Positions 17,211 through 26,577 of a stretch of 64,000 nt of DNA are shown in pieces. Source of the DNA: DAOUET01 sp034430155 (lineage in GTDB: Bacteria > Chloroflexota > Anaerolineae > Anaerolineales > UBA4823). Numbering within the stretch: position 1 is the stretch's first letter; the number at the start of each line of letters is the position of its first letter. The notes under the pieces were generated by a model. That model ran no database searches. It was not told the origin of the DNA and saw only the letters and a list, made by a program, of their open reading frames with translations. The position numbers and the translations under genes were made by a program. The stretch covers positions 9,860 to 73,859 of the forward strand of contig DAOUET010000059.1 of the NCBI GenBank assembly GCA_034430155.1. Reading direction: 5' to 3'.

Positions 17211-17255
17211 CAAACACCCCCGATTTTCCCCTGAACTGCATAACTACTATATTTA
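17211..17255. repeat. 97-bp palindromic repeat, 3' fragment (copy 3)
   Basis: CAAACACCCCCGATTTTCCC and the following CTGAACTGCATAACTACTATA match the 3' half of the full copies at 14832 and 28704. The 5' half is missing. It abuts the end of the DUF4139-like pseudogene, so the truncation may be tied to the rearrangement there. Confidence 0.75.
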
Positions 17256-17588
17256 ATTCTTCTTGTTTTATTGGTTTTGGTTCTTCCGATTCGAGGGTAA
17301 CCTTGAGGTCCTCATAATTGGGGATTGGCATTTGATCCTTCAGAGTGACCTTCACATCGCTGGGGACAAGGTTCTCCAGCTCGATTTCATAACCTGCACA
17401 CCCAGCAAACGCGCCCAGGCAGAGCCGCTTGCAGCTGCCCTTATCGAGGCGGCGTTGATATTTAAAGGCAATTCCTAAATTTCCAGCTTGTGGGTGCCTT
17501 CTTCCAGGGTGACTGCCCCGCGCCGGTTCACCCGCGCCCAGTCTGGATATACGGTTACGGCAGTGATCGTCGTGGCAAGCTGTGCCAT
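17253..17588 (-). pseudogene. DUF4139/MuiA-like gene remnant with large internal deletion
   Basis: From the ATG at 17588, preceded by GGAGGTGAG, the frame encodes ITAVTVYPDWARVNRRGAV and LEEGTHKLEI, the usual N-terminus of MuiA-like DUF4139 proteins. An in-frame TAG then interrupts it, and the similar reading continues (ELPLNINAASIRAAASG). Shortly after, another frame carries the family's C-terminus (GYEIELENLVPSDVKVTLKD, then QMPIPNYEDLKVTLESEEP). Several hundred residues between the two ends are gone. So this is a gene lost by internal deletion, frameshift and a stop, with its translation signal still intact. It lies just downstream of the GlyRS gene. Confidence 0.75.
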
Positions 17589-17600
17589 CTCACCTCCCGA

Positions 17601-20600
17601 TTAAAACCCTTCCAGCTTCGATAGGTCTGCCACACCCTGGTTGAGCGCCGCGATGCGCTGTAGCAATCCCAGGCGGTTCTCTCGCAAGCGCTTTTCTTCG
17701 GTCATCACCAGCACCTCATCAAAAAAGCGATTGATCACGGGAATCATGGGCAGGAAGGCCTCGAAAAAGTCATCAACAGAACCAGGCGACCGTGCGGTTG
17801 ATTCAGCCTGCGCCAGCGCCGCATATAGCTCCCGCTCTTCAGGTTGTACAAATGCACTCTCATCAAGGCTGAAGCCTTCACGCTGGTCGCGAGTGATGCG
17901 CACGCAGCGTGCATAAGCAGGCAGGATGGCGTTCCAATCAGGGCGTTTTACCCATTTCCCCAACGCCTTCACCGCCCGGGCGGCACTGGCCGGATTGGAG
18001 CCTTGATCTGCTAATACCGCCTCCACCACGTCATAGCGATGGCCTTCCTCCAGCATAGCATTGCGCAGGCGTGCAATGATGAAAGTCAGACAATCCTCCA
18101 GGTTCTCGGAACTCATCTCAACGGGTAACCTTGCAGCCGCCGCAGCCAACGCCGTTCTCAAGTTGAAACTGATATCCCAGGCGATCAGGTTGCCCACCAA
18201 TCCCAAGGCAGCTCGCCGTAAAGCAAAGGGATCCTTAGCTCCAGTGGGAGCTAAACCAACCGCAAATAATCCAGCCAGGGTATCCATACGGTCGGCCATA
18301 CCAACTACCAGACCCAGGCGAGTCCCCGGGACCATGTCGCCGGTGTAGCGTGGCAGGTAATGCTCGAAAATAGCCGTCCCCACTTCGGCTGGCTCGCCAG
18401 ATTGGATGGCGTAATGACGGCCCATGACCCCTTGCAGTGAGGTCATCTCAATCACCATCTTGGTGACCAGATCAGCTTTACAGAGCTCGGCTGCTCGCTT
18501 GGCCAGGGCTGCCTCTTGGGCATCCAATCTCAGTTGATGGGCCAGATCCTCCACCAAATCCCGGATTCGGTGGGTTTTATCCAACATTGAGCCCAGATCC
18601 TCTCGGAAGGTAAGGCTATCCAGCTTGGGAAGGTATTCTTCGAGTGGTCTTTTTAGATCCTCGTCCACGAAAAAAGCCGCGTCGGCAAAGCGGGCACGAA
18701 GGACATGTTCGTTTCCTTCGATCACCAGGTCCAGGCCCTCTGCTTGGGAGGCCCCTACGGGTAATTGCATCGCCAGGTCGGATTTATTCGCAACCGCGAT
18801 GAAATAAGGCAATAATTTTCCATCACGTTCTACCGGGAAATAGCGTTGGTGTTTCTTCATCACCGAAATCAGCACTTCCTTGGGCAATTCCAGATGTAAG
18901 GCCTCGAAAGAGCCACGCAACCCGATAGGTGCTTCTACCAGATTGCTGACTTCTGCCAGAAGGGCCGTGTCTTCGGCTATTTCGCCACCCACAGCCGTGG
19001 CTAAAGCCTCGATTTGAGCCTGTATAATTTTCTGGCGTTCTGCCAGCTCCAACTGAACGCCTTGCTCCCTCAGGGTAGGGAAATATTCGCCGGGATGGCT
19101 GACTGTGAACTCCGGTGGCTCTAGAAAGCGCAATCCCCGGGTGATGTTAGCGGATTCTAGACCTGCGTATCCAAAAGGCACCACCTGTTCGCCGTAAAGA
19201 GCCAGCAACCAGCGAATCGGCCGGGAAAAAGCCACGTTGCTGCTGTTCCAACGCATGGATTTATCGAAACGCAGTGTTGCAATTAACCCGGGCAGCCTTT
19301 CAGACAGTACCTCGGGTGTAGCCCTTCCCTTTTCATGCACCACTGCGATGGCATAATGCCCGCCGTCCATCTCACGTATTTCTAGATCGCTGACGGTCAC
19401 GCCCTTGCTTCGGGCGAAACCTTCAGCAGCTTTGGTAGGCTGACCATGCGAATCGTAAGCCCGCTGGGCAGGAGGGCCCTTGACCACCTGTTCGAGGTCC
19501 CCCTGGCGCGCTGCCAGGTCATCGACAAAAACAACCAGACGGCGCGGCGTGCCCATGACATCAACCTTACCATACTCCAGGCGCAGGTCACTTAAGAGGG
19601 CTGGGAAACCTTGCTGCAGCTGTGCCATTGCATTCTCCAAATCGCCGGCAGGTAATTCTTCGGTGCCGATCTCAAGCAAGAAAGGAGCGGTAGAGGCAGC
19701 CATAGGTTCCTCAGAGACGGCCAGCGCTTGGCCCGAATTCGGCTGGCCTTGTTCTCCTGCAATGGCGCCTACCGGGGATTCGCTCAATAAAGGATATTCC
19801 AGATGCTGGCGCTGTTCCAGATACGCCTCAGCCACGCGGCGGGAAAGATCGCGCATCCGGCCAAAGAAAGCCTGGCGCTCGGTGACGCCGATCGCGCCGC
19901 GTGTGTCCAGAATATTGAAAGTATGTGAGCACTTAAGCAGGTAATCGTATGCTGGCAACACTAGGTTTTGCTTCAAAGCAGCTTCCCCCTCAACTTCGAA
20001 GAGATCGAACATCTTGCGCATGCGCTCAACATCGGCGACCTCGAAGTAATACTTGCTATGTTCTTGTTCGCCCTGCAAGTTAAGCTCGCCGCTGGTTGCA
20101 ACTTCGTTCCAGCGTATCTCAGTGAAACCACCCACCCGCTGCAAGGCGATAGCTATGCGGTCCAGACCGTAGGTGATCTCTACTGAAACCGGGTCTAAAA
20201 CAAAACCGCCCGCCTGTTGAAAATAAGTAAACTGGGTGATCTCTTGACCATCCAGCCAGACTTCCCAACCTAAACCCCATGACCCTAAGGCGGGTTGTTC
20301 CCAATTATCTTCGACAAAGCGGATATCGTGTTTATGAGCATCGATACCTAGCGACTCTAGAGAACGTAGATAGATTTCCTGGGGGTTGCCCGGATCGGGC
20401 TTCAGAATGACCTGAAACTGGTAATGCAACTGCATGCGGTTCGGGTTTTCGCCATATCGTCCATCGTCAGGTCGGATGGATGGTTCGACGTAAGCCACCT
20501 TCCATGGTTCTGGGCCGAGAACCCGCAAAGATGTCGCCGGATTCATCGTCCCCGCGCCAACCTGCAGGTAGTAAGGCTGCCATATCAAACAGCCCTGGTC

Positions 20601-20657
20601 AGCCCAAAAATGTTGTATGGTTAAGATGATCGATTGAAAATCAAGGGGTTGATTCAT
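17601..20657 (-). CDS. glyQS: Glycyl-tRNA synthetase, fused alpha-beta chain
   Basis: This single chain of 1018 residues joins both subunits of bacterial heterotetrameric GlyRS. The alpha part (about 1-290) has FWADQGCLIWQPYYLQVGAG and the class II core (GLDRIAIALQRVGGF). After a short variable linker, the beta part starts at FLLEIGTEELPAGDLENAM and ends in a DALR-like anticodon-binding region. Fused GlyQS proteins are known from scattered bacterial lineages. It charges tRNA-Gly. The frame extends 20 codons upstream of 20657, but MNQPLDFQSIILTIQ is the family start. A TATAAT box on the minus strand at 20727-20732 may be its promoter. Confidence 0.95.
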   Translation of the reverse strand: MNQPLDFQSIILTIQHFWADQGCLIWQPYYLQVGAGTMNPATSLRVLGPEPWKVAYVEPSIRPDDGRYGENPNRMQLHYQFQVILKPDPGNPQEIYLRSLESLGIDAHKHDIRFVEDNWEQPALGSWGLGWEVWLDGQEITQFTYFQQAGGFVLDPVSVEITYGLDRIAIALQRVGGFTEIRWNEVATSGELNLQGEQEHSKYYFEVADVERMRKMFDLFEVEGEAALKQNLVLPAYDYLLKCSHTFNILDTRGAIGVTERQAFFGRMRDLSRRVAEAYLEQRQHLEYPLLSESPVGAIAGEQGQPNSGQALAVSEEPMAASTAPFLLEIGTEELPAGDLENAMAQLQQGFPALLSDLRLEYGKVDVMGTPRRLVVFVDDLAARQGDLEQVVKGPPAQRAYDSHGQPTKAAEGFARSKGVTVSDLEIREMDGGHYAIAVVHEKGRATPEVLSERLPGLIATLRFDKSMRWNSSNVAFSRPIRWLLALYGEQVVPFGYAGLESANITRGLRFLEPPEFTVSHPGEYFPTLREQGVQLELAERQKIIQAQIEALATAVGGEIAEDTALLAEVSNLVEAPIGLRGSFEALHLELPKEVLISVMKKHQRYFPVERDGKLLPYFIAVANKSDLAMQLPVGASQAEGLDLVIEGNEHVLRARFADAAFFVDEDLKRPLEEYLPKLDSLTFREDLGSMLDKTHRIRDLVEDLAHQLRLDAQEAALAKRAAELCKADLVTKMVIEMTSLQGVMGRHYAIQSGEPAEVGTAIFEHYLPRYTGDMVPGTRLGLVVGMADRMDTLAGLFAVGLAPTGAKDPFALRRAALGLVGNLIAWDISFNLRTALAAAAARLPVEMSSENLEDCLTFIIARLRNAMLEEGHRYDVVEAVLADQGSNPASAARAVKALGKWVKRPDWNAILPAYARCVRITRDQREGFSLDESAFVQPEERELYAALAQAESTARSPGSVDDFFEAFLPMIPVINRFFDEVLVMTEEKRLRENRLGLLQRIAALNQGVADLSKLEGF

Positions 20658-20765
20658 AGAAGGTAAACGTGAGTTAGGATTGAAGATTGAAAGTCCTCCT
20701 CCGAATAATGACCGCAAAACGCTCTCATTATACTTGTTTTCATACCAGGCACACCCCCACTCCCC

Positions 20766-20820
20766 CAGAAAACCGAAAACCCCAGCTTGTCAGCACCAAC
20801 GGGGTGCCACCAGCGGGGTT
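20766..20820 (-). terminator. Intrinsic terminator after the DsbA-like gene
   Basis: On the minus strand AACCCCGCT pairs with AGCTGGGGTT (one bulged T) around a smaller GGCACC/GGTGC hairpin, followed by TTCGGTTTTC. It lies 37 bases after the stop of the DsbA-like gene and before the GlyRS promoter region. Confidence 0.65.
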
Positions 20821-20856
20821 TGGTTATCCAATACCGTGCAAATCAACTTTACAGTG

Positions 20857-21663
20857 TCAATTGAGCTCGCCGGCCAACTCCTTCTCAATCACCTGCTGGA
20901 AAACCTCAAAGGGCTGGGCACCTACCAGAGCAATGCCATTTATGAAGAAAGTCGGCGTCGATCGCACCCCCAATCTGGCCGCGAACTCAAAATCGGCGTC
21001 TACTTCATCTTTGTATTTCTCATCTTGCAGGCATTCATTAAACTTGCTCGTATCCAGCCCTAAATCTTGTGCATATCCCTGGTAAGCCTCACTACTCAAA
21101 CCGCGTTCCATGCTGAATAATTTGTCCTGATATTCCCAATAGGCGCCCTGCTCATTGGCACAATCAGCAGATTGAGCTGCTGCAGCTGCGTTGTTGTGTA
21201 TGCTGCTGAGCGGGAAGTCGCGATATACTAGGCGCACCTGTCCAGCAAAGGCCTCCATCAGGTGCGGATAGACTTCATCATGCCATTTACGGCAGTAAGG
21301 GCACTCAAAATCGCTGAATTCAACGATGGTGATGGCAGCATCGGCAGGCCCAATACTGGGATCGTCATCCACCGACACATCATAGCGCGTGACTTTTTGC
21401 GTTGCAGTTTGGCTCTGGTCGGAGGATTGAGAAGCTGGCGTTCCGCTGGAAGCTTCCACGTTTACCGGCGCTGCCGCAGCCTGGCGGACGGCCTCAGCTT
21501 CGTAACCACGCCCCCACATCAGGTAGCCTACACTCAGGCCCAAAACAAATGCCAAAGGTAGCAGCACCGCGTAAAGGTGGGTACGTTTGAATGTGATCGT
21601 GTCCTTGGCCTCATCAGAGGAGGATTCCTGCGCGGCTGGGGAGGTCGACTTCTCATCCATCAT
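20857..21663 (-). CDS. Membrane-anchored DsbA-family thiol oxidoreductase
   Basis: This 268-residue protein has a short acidic cytoplasmic tail, one membrane segment (about 31-50) and an extracytoplasmic thioredoxin domain with the CPYC active site (C121, C124 in FSDFECPYCRKW) and the cis-Pro loop GVRSTPTFFINGIAL. This is the BdbD/Thioredoxin_4 type that forms or shuffles disulfides in exported proteins. Two extra cysteines (SADCANEQ, FNECLQDE) are conserved in the family. TATAAT ends about 8 bases before the ATG at 21663, so the transcript may be nearly leaderless. It follows the molybdopterin oxidoreductase on the same strand. Confidence 0.9.
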   Translation of the reverse strand: MMDEKSTSPAAQESSSDEAKDTITFKRTHLYAVLLPLAFVLGLSVGYLMWGRGYEAEAVRQAAAAPVNVEASSGTPASQSSDQSQTATQKVTRYDVSVDDDPSIGPADAAITIVEFSDFECPYCRKWHDEVYPHLMEAFAGQVRLVYRDFPLSSIHNNAAAAAQSADCANEQGAYWEYQDKLFSMERGLSSEAYQGYAQDLGLDTSKFNECLQDEKYKDEVDADFEFAARLGVRSTPTFFINGIALVGAQPFEVFQQVIEKELAGELN

Positions 21664-21740
21664 GGGGGCGATTATAACACGGAGTTACCGGGTAAGCTTT
21701 CGCGCCCACAGGTCTCCCTCGTTCAACCCTCTGCTCGGGA

Positions 21741-23360
21741 TCACTCGCGGATGTTGGCTACCACTGAATGGATGCCGGTCGCGCCGTTTGGGTGGGGCGT
21801 TGCCTTTTGGGTTTCCTGCAATGCACCGCTGTCGTCGTAAGCCCGTACCCTGAAGGTGTGTCGTCCCGAATCAGACTGCCAAGAATATCGCCATTGCACC
21901 CAGGTCAAAGGGCTAAGGGGAGGGTCTCGCAACTCGGCCTCTTCCCAGGATCCTTCATCCACCTGTACCTCAACTTTGCTGATGCCGCGCGCTCCAGCCC
22001 AGGCAATACCCCCGACCGGAACGATGCCGGTCTGCGGGTCTTTGGCATCCACTGCCACAGCATCGATCACAGAAGTGGTTTTCGGAACGGCCTGTTTGCT
22101 CCAGCCGCGGTCCACCCAGTAACCAGCTCCCTGGTGATCGATGGCCTCTATGCGGGTGATCCACTTGGGTTGTTTCATACCATAATGGTTGGGGATATAA
22201 ATGCGCAGCGGGAAACCATGCGCGACGGCCAGAGGTTCTCCGTTCATCTCGTAGACCAGCAAGGTGCGCTCGTCCATAGCCTCTTCCAGGGGGACGCTTT
22301 CATAGAAACCATCGGCGGCTTCGATGGCGATCTCCTCGACTCCCGGCTTGAGGCCAGCTTCTTCCAGGATGTCTTTCAAGCGCACGCCGGTCCACAAGCC
22401 AGTGCTGATCAGGTCGCCACCAATCTGGTTGGAAATACACGAGAGCGTGATCACCTGGCTAACAGATGGTAATGAGCGCAACTCATCGATTGACAGGGAA
22501 AGTGGTTTATACACCAGACCCCCAAATTCCAACCGCCAGGTTTCGGAGTCAAGTTCCGGCGGGCGTGTATTGATATCGATACGATAAAAATCTTTATTGG
22601 AAGTCAGCTCCGGCCTGGTGCCCGGTACGGGTTCAAAACGAGCATCTAACACATCTTGAGGCGGTGAAGCAGCCGGGCCTGAGCTCTCGCCAGCCCCAGC
22701 CATTTTGCTGGTTTCAGTCTGTTTGCCGTTTTCTCCAGAACTACGTGCTTGCGGTAATAAGCTGACTCCTAATGCGCTCACCAGCACGGTGAACGACCCC
22801 ACCCCTACCAGATAAAGGAACTGCTGCCGCGATAAACCGGATTCGGGTACCTCAACCGGCTCCGGCGTAGCGCTTTGGATGATACGTCCTAAAACCACTC
22901 CCCATCCCAAGAAAACGAGCGCCAGCCACAAAATACTAATTACCGCTCCCGCCGCCGGAAAACCCAATTGGGCTTCAAAGAAGACCGTAATGATTAAAAG
23001 GATCAGACCTCCTATAGCGCCAAGTAATCTTAACCGTTCTGGCTTGCGCCTGCCTAGAGCTGCCAGGGTGATCCCGAAAACGGCCCCACCTGCCACAAGT
23101 TGTACGATAGCGATAGTCTGCTCTACCATCTTAGCCACGGCTGATGTAGGGCCAATGTCCAGGCGTATGATGAGGGTCACGATCGCATCAATCCCAAAGG
23201 TGATCACGCCTCCTGGGAGTGCCCGCGTCATCCAATCGAAGATGTCAAATGGCACGAATGGCAAAGCAACCAAGCGTTCCCCAAGATATGTCAAAGCAAT
23301 CACCGTCAGTGCGGTGAAAGCCCCCCATAACCCACCTTTTACAAGCGATATTTTCCGCAT
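21741..23360 (-). CDS. Membrane-anchored sulfite-oxidase-family molybdopterin oxidoreductase
   Basis: This 539-residue protein has about five membrane segments in residues 1-210, then an extracytoplasmic molybdopterin domain. The Mo-ligating cysteine is in VITLSCISNQIGGDL, and pterin-binding stretches follow (TGVRLKDILEEAG, HGFPLRIYIPNHYGMKQPKW). A C-terminal immunoglobulin-like dimerisation domain completes the sulfite-oxidase layout (VPVGGIAWAGARGISKVEV). Such proteins oxidise or reduce small substrates outside the cell; the substrate is not deducible. No heme or partner subunit is encoded nearby. The DsbA-like gene follows after 77 bases and could assist folding. Confidence 0.88.
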   Translation of the reverse strand: MRKISLVKGGLWGAFTALTVIALTYLGERLVALPFVPFDIFDWMTRALPGGVITFGIDAIVTLIIRLDIGPTSAVAKMVEQTIAIVQLVAGGAVFGITLAALGRRKPERLRLLGAIGGLILLIITVFFEAQLGFPAAGAVISILWLALVFLGWGVVLGRIIQSATPEPVEVPESGLSRQQFLYLVGVGSFTVLVSALGVSLLPQARSSGENGKQTETSKMAGAGESSGPAASPPQDVLDARFEPVPGTRPELTSNKDFYRIDINTRPPELDSETWRLEFGGLVYKPLSLSIDELRSLPSVSQVITLSCISNQIGGDLISTGLWTGVRLKDILEEAGLKPGVEEIAIEAADGFYESVPLEEAMDERTLLVYEMNGEPLAVAHGFPLRIYIPNHYGMKQPKWITRIEAIDHQGAGYWVDRGWSKQAVPKTTSVIDAVAVDAKDPQTGIVPVGGIAWAGARGISKVEVQVDEGSWEEAELRDPPLSPLTWVQWRYSWQSDSGRHTFRVRAYDDSGALQETQKATPHPNGATGIHSVVANIRE

Positions 23361-23405
23361 TTAATCAACCTCCAGGAAAGGATGAAATCTTTCTACAAAA
23401 TGCCA

Positions 23406-23678
23406 TCATGGATATGGTTCGGCTAAAAGCGTCTGGATAGCGGCCTCGATCTCATCATAACGGCCTTCTCCGATATGCTTATAGCGGATATCTCCTTGTA
23501 TCGATTTTAAAACACATGGAATTCGAGAGCCAGTGGTCTGTAGAGCAGTCCGCCGTCGCCGCAGTAGTAGCAACTGAGGTTGTTCAGTTATAACCGCCAT
23601 TTTTGTGTCCAAAAAATGGGGCGCAGTACAGGGTACCATATGTCTACTAAAGAATCTCACTATGTCGTTATCTTCCAT
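23406..23678 (-). CDS. Small hypothetical protein
   Basis: This 90-residue frame has GGGGAATTT before its ATG and ends in a helix-like tail (GRYDEIEAAIQTLLAEPYP). I do not recognise it. It has a basic middle (LLLLRRRRTALQ) and two cysteines. It may be a real small protein or a fragment of a larger gene, since it lies next to a tRNA gene and an AT-rich island where remnants are common. Confidence 0.35.
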   Translation of the reverse strand: MEDNDIVRFFSRHMVPCTAPHFLDTKMAVITEQPQLLLLRRRRTALQTTGSRIPCVLKSIQGDIRYKHIGEGRYDEIEAAIQTLLAEPYP

Positions 23679-23744
23679 AAATTCCCCACTTAAACAAAAA
23701 AATTAGATAAAGATATCTCTGTACGAAAGATTTGGTCAAGAAAA

Positions 23745-23818
23745 TGGGCGCGGAGGGACTCGAACCCACGACCTCACGGATGTGAACCGTGCACTCTAAC
23801 CAGCTGAGCTACGCGCCC
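23745..23818 (-). tRNA. tRNA-Val (anticodon CAC)
   Basis: The minus strand folds as a full cloverleaf: acceptor GGGCGCG/CGCGCCC, D arm GCTC...GAGT, anticodon stem CACGG/CCGTG with loop TTCACAT, and T arm with TTCGAGT loop. The anticodon at positions 34-36 is CAC, reading GUG (Val). The T stem has one T-T mismatch. CCA is not encoded. It marks the left edge of the AT-rich restriction-modification island. Confidence 0.95.
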
Positions 23819-24124
23819 TGGAGTATTCACAACCTCCCTTAAAATATATTTGTGTTGTCTACGGTAAAACAACACTCCAAGAAGTTGTGTGTTCTTTAGA
23901 TTTTATCATAGCCGCTACTTCTCAGCAAGAAATGGCCTCGAAAATGAATTTAGTTCACCTCAATAAAAGTCGATAATATTATAATTTGGGTAATCGGAAT
24001 ACCTAAAGGTCCATTCAGGTCTCCCGATCATTGTAAAACTGCCCCATCTATTATTGGATACAGTGTAAATTTATCTGATGTTACGGGAAAATAATTTATA
24101 TACACCCCATACAAGATGTCTTAT

Positions 24125-24162
24125 AAAAAAAAGCCGAACTCCCTTAGGGGGTAGGGAGTCCG
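24125..24162 (-). terminator. Intrinsic terminator of the restriction-modification operon
   Basis: On the minus strand CGGACTCCCT pairs with AGGGAGTTCG (one mismatch) and is followed by a run of eight T. It lies about 90 bases after the stop at 24255. The rest of 23819-24254 is AT-rich spacer with no gene I recognise. Confidence 0.75.
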
Positions 24163-24254
24163 TTGGGAGGGGCAATAACCTAATCCCGGGTACTAAGTTA
24201 TTTCATAACTCTGCCGACTTTAGCCTGTAAGAAAGCTCATATGTAATATAAATA

Positions 24255-24929
24255 CTAAACGCGAGCCCAATCACTAATTGAATTCACTTTAATTCTATAT
24301 TTTGCTCGTCTAGGACTACCATCAGCATTTCTCCACCCAATTTGTGCGTCACCTGATAACCACTTCTCGTTGATGGCACGATCTATCTGTTCTTTGTTCT
24401 GCAAGAATATCATCAAATATTCGTGTAATTCAAACGCTGTTTTCCTCTTTCTGGATAGTGCACCGCGGGCAATACGTTTTTTCACATAATCCGATTTTCC
24501 TCCTTTTAATTCCTCGTGCCACTTGTAGAAAGATCCATTCTCATCGTTATATATTGCCCTACCTAAGGAGATGATAAATCCTATACCATCATTTTCTTCA
24601 ATGCAACTATTGACTGCTTCACAGTCATTTAAAATCGCCCATAGGTGACTTGAAGAGTTCAATATATGGGATTTGAAATCCCAAACAAAATGTTTTTGAT
24701 AGTCAAGTGTAGTATTTCCGTATTTAGGCCCTTCTCCTCCTCCAATCTGATCGACCAAGGTTTTTCGTCCTTTATACTCGAAATACCAGCCGACCCATTC
24801 CATTTGCCTCCAGTTAAAATTAGCCTTCTTCAGTTCCAAAATACTTTGCTTTCCATCCCACAATTTTGGAAGATACGTTTCTAAAACATTCCTGATATAT
24901 TGGGCTTCTTTTATAACCCCAATTCCCAT
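24255..24929 (-). CDS. Candidate type II restriction endonuclease
   Basis: This 224-residue protein shares a 19-base overlap with the upstream DNA methyltransferase gene, the usual arrangement for a cognate restriction enzyme. I do not recognise its family. Possible metal-binding residues are the acidic positions around QIGGGEGPKYGN and the D-x-K in FVWDFKSH (about 90), which could be a PD-(D/E)xK-type core. The C-terminal part is basic (VKKRIARGALSRKRKTA, SPRRAKYRIKV). No signal peptide or membrane segment is seen. The base composition is clearly more AT-rich than the neighbouring genes, as for the methyltransferase, suggesting joint acquisition. Confidence 0.6.
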   Translation of the reverse strand: MGIGVIKEAQYIRNVLETYLPKLWDGKQSILELKKANFNWRQMEWVGWYFEYKGRKTLVDQIGGGEGPKYGNTTLDYQKHFVWDFKSHILNSSSHLWAILNDCEAVNSCIEENDGIGFIISLGRAIYNDENGSFYKWHEELKGGKSDYVKKRIARGALSRKRKTAFELHEYLMIFLQNKEQIDRAINEKWLSGDAQIGWRNADGSPRRAKYRIKVNSISDWARV

Positions 24930-25906
24930 TGTTTGGGCTCCTCTTTCATCTCTTTCAAGACCTTATCTAGGGAGAACCTCCCGCGACCGAATTCTTTCGA
25001 AAGTTCATCGATAACCCTTCTTTTGGTCTTGAATTTGTTACTGAGGGTCTTGTACCGCTCATACACCTCCAATTTCTCTTCTTCATTCCAGGGTTTTCCC
25101 TGGTTTTCTAAATTTGGCCCCACCGGCTTCTTCACTTTATCAAGTAAATTGCCGGGTATTACTTTTTCTATCTCTTTTGATTGATAATCATAAGCCCTTT
25201 GACTTATTTCAAAACCAGTTGCGAACCGGTTTAACCCGATCGCGACTTTAGCCGTAGAAAAACCTCCTAGGAAAAGATCACAAACCAAGTCTCCTTCATT
25301 GCTACTGTAGCAAATCATTTTGGTCAACAAAGCAGTTGGCAGCTCGTTCTTGTTCTTCGCTTTTCCAGGCTTGTACTCACGATTTATGATCCACACGTCT
25401 TCCCGGTCCTGGTAATTCATCCTGCCCCCATTTACGGATTTTTCTAAGGCGCCATAGCGCGCATAGGTATTGAAAGTATGCGTCTTGCCGGGTTTCTTGT
25501 AGAAGAGAATGTGATAATGCGAGGAGACATACTTCGTTTTCGTATATACTCCGAAGTTAAATTTCCAGATTATATGGTTTAACTCTTCCAATTGTGTTTC
25601 TCTCAACGCTTTCAGGATGGAAAATAGATTGGTATAGCCGGAGACAATATAAATACAACCACCAGGTTTGAGTATTCGTTCGGCTTGCTTTATCCATTTA
25701 TGGCTGAATTCTGAATACTCTTCCACGGGAATCTCGACATATCCATCGATGACGAAATCCTCTTTTCGGTTGTAGTGCTTATGTAATTGATCGCCGTTGA
25801 TGCCATAGGGCGGATCGGTAACGATTAAATCCATCGAATCATCTTCAAAATACTTATTGCACCCTTTGATACAATCTTCATTGTAGAAAACGTTCTTATT
25901 ATTCAT
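24911..25906 (-). CDS. Type II DNA methyltransferase (N6-adenine or N4-cytosine, DPPY)
   Basis: This 331-residue enzyme has the amino-methyltransferase catalytic motif DPPYGI (31-36) near its N-terminus and the SAM-binding motif I (DLFLGGFSTAKVAIG, about 217-231) late in the protein, an order typical of beta-class enzymes. Another motif, FATGFEISQRAYDYQ, follows. It methylates the exocyclic amino group of A or C in its recognition site to protect host DNA. The C-terminal 80 residues are charged and helical and may bind DNA. The presumed endonuclease overlaps its 3' end. The region is AT-rich relative to flanking genes, consistent with transfer. Confidence 0.88.
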   Translation of the reverse strand: MNNKNVFYNEDCIKGCNKYFEDDSMDLIVTDPPYGINGDQLHKHYNRKEDFVIDGYVEIPVEEYSEFSHKWIKQAERILKPGGCIYIVSGYTNLFSILKALRETQLEELNHIIWKFNFGVYTKTKYVSSHYHILFYKKPGKTHTFNTYARYGALEKSVNGGRMNYQDREDVWIINREYKPGKAKNKNELPTALLTKMICYSSNEGDLVCDLFLGGFSTAKVAIGLNRFATGFEISQRAYDYQSKEIEKVIPGNLLDKVKKPVGPNLENQGKPWNEEEKLEVYERYKTLSNKFKTKRRVIDELSKEFGRGRFSLDKVLKEMKEEPKQWELGL

Positions 25907-26506
25907 ATGGCCAACCCGAGTTAATCTTTCGAATAATTATTGGTGTGAATATAATGAATTGTTTTAACCAAATGGATTATTTGTTCTAATTATACATCAG
26001 TGATATCAAAGATACAATTGCCACTAATTTACGTGTTTGTAACATTGGCGGTAGGTGAATTTTTATACCCCATTTTTGGGTAGTAGAATGATCGAAAACG
26101 TGGTGAGACACTCCACTATGCATTCCAACTTGAACGCAAATTTGCCCATTTCGCCCCACTATTTTCAAAACCCACCGTGTATGTTACAGTCACTAATTTA
26201 CGAGTTTTCGAAGCAGGTCAGAAGAATTAAAATCAACCAATCCAACCAGACTATATTTTTTGATTACTTCACGCTGAGTTTGTATTTTATAATATATGGT
26301 ACAAAGCGTTTTGGAACCCTAATTTGTGATCCGCCTTTACCAGATGGTTTTCTTGAGAGGGAAATATCTATCAATATCTGTTGTTCAATTTGTTCGGGAT
26401 TGCATTTTTGCATAAAAAATAGGCTTTCCGACGCCGGAAAACACAGCATTCGCCCAGACTTAAGTGACCCTGACGATCAGATCTCTGCATGTGGGGCGTA
26501 TTTTTG
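25907..26506. other. AT-rich spacer, no gene seen
   Basis: These 600 bases upstream of the methyltransferase are AT-rich and full of stops in all frames. They probably include the promoter of the restriction-modification pair. A long plus-strand frame crossing 26055-26831 has no family-like sequence and overlaps a real gene. I see no repeat or RNA gene here apart from the tRNA remnant at the right end. Confidence 0.5.
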
Positions 26507-26565
26507 TGGGCGGAATAGGACTCAAACCTACGACATCTTCTGTGTAAGTAAAGTGCTCCAGCTCA
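26507..26565 (-). pseudogene. tRNA-Val (TAC-like) remnant
   Basis: The minus strand reads like the 3' three-quarters of a tRNA: anticodon loop CTTACAC (anticodon TAC), variable region ATGTC, T arm GTAGG-TTTGAGT-CCTAT, acceptor 3' strand TCCGCCC and discriminator A. The anticodon stem has a mismatch. The D arm is malformed and no matching 5' acceptor strand (GGGCGGA) is present. It therefore looks like a truncated tRNA, such as is often left at the end of an integrated element. Confidence 0.65.
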
Positions 26566-26577
26566 TTGCAGCGGGCG

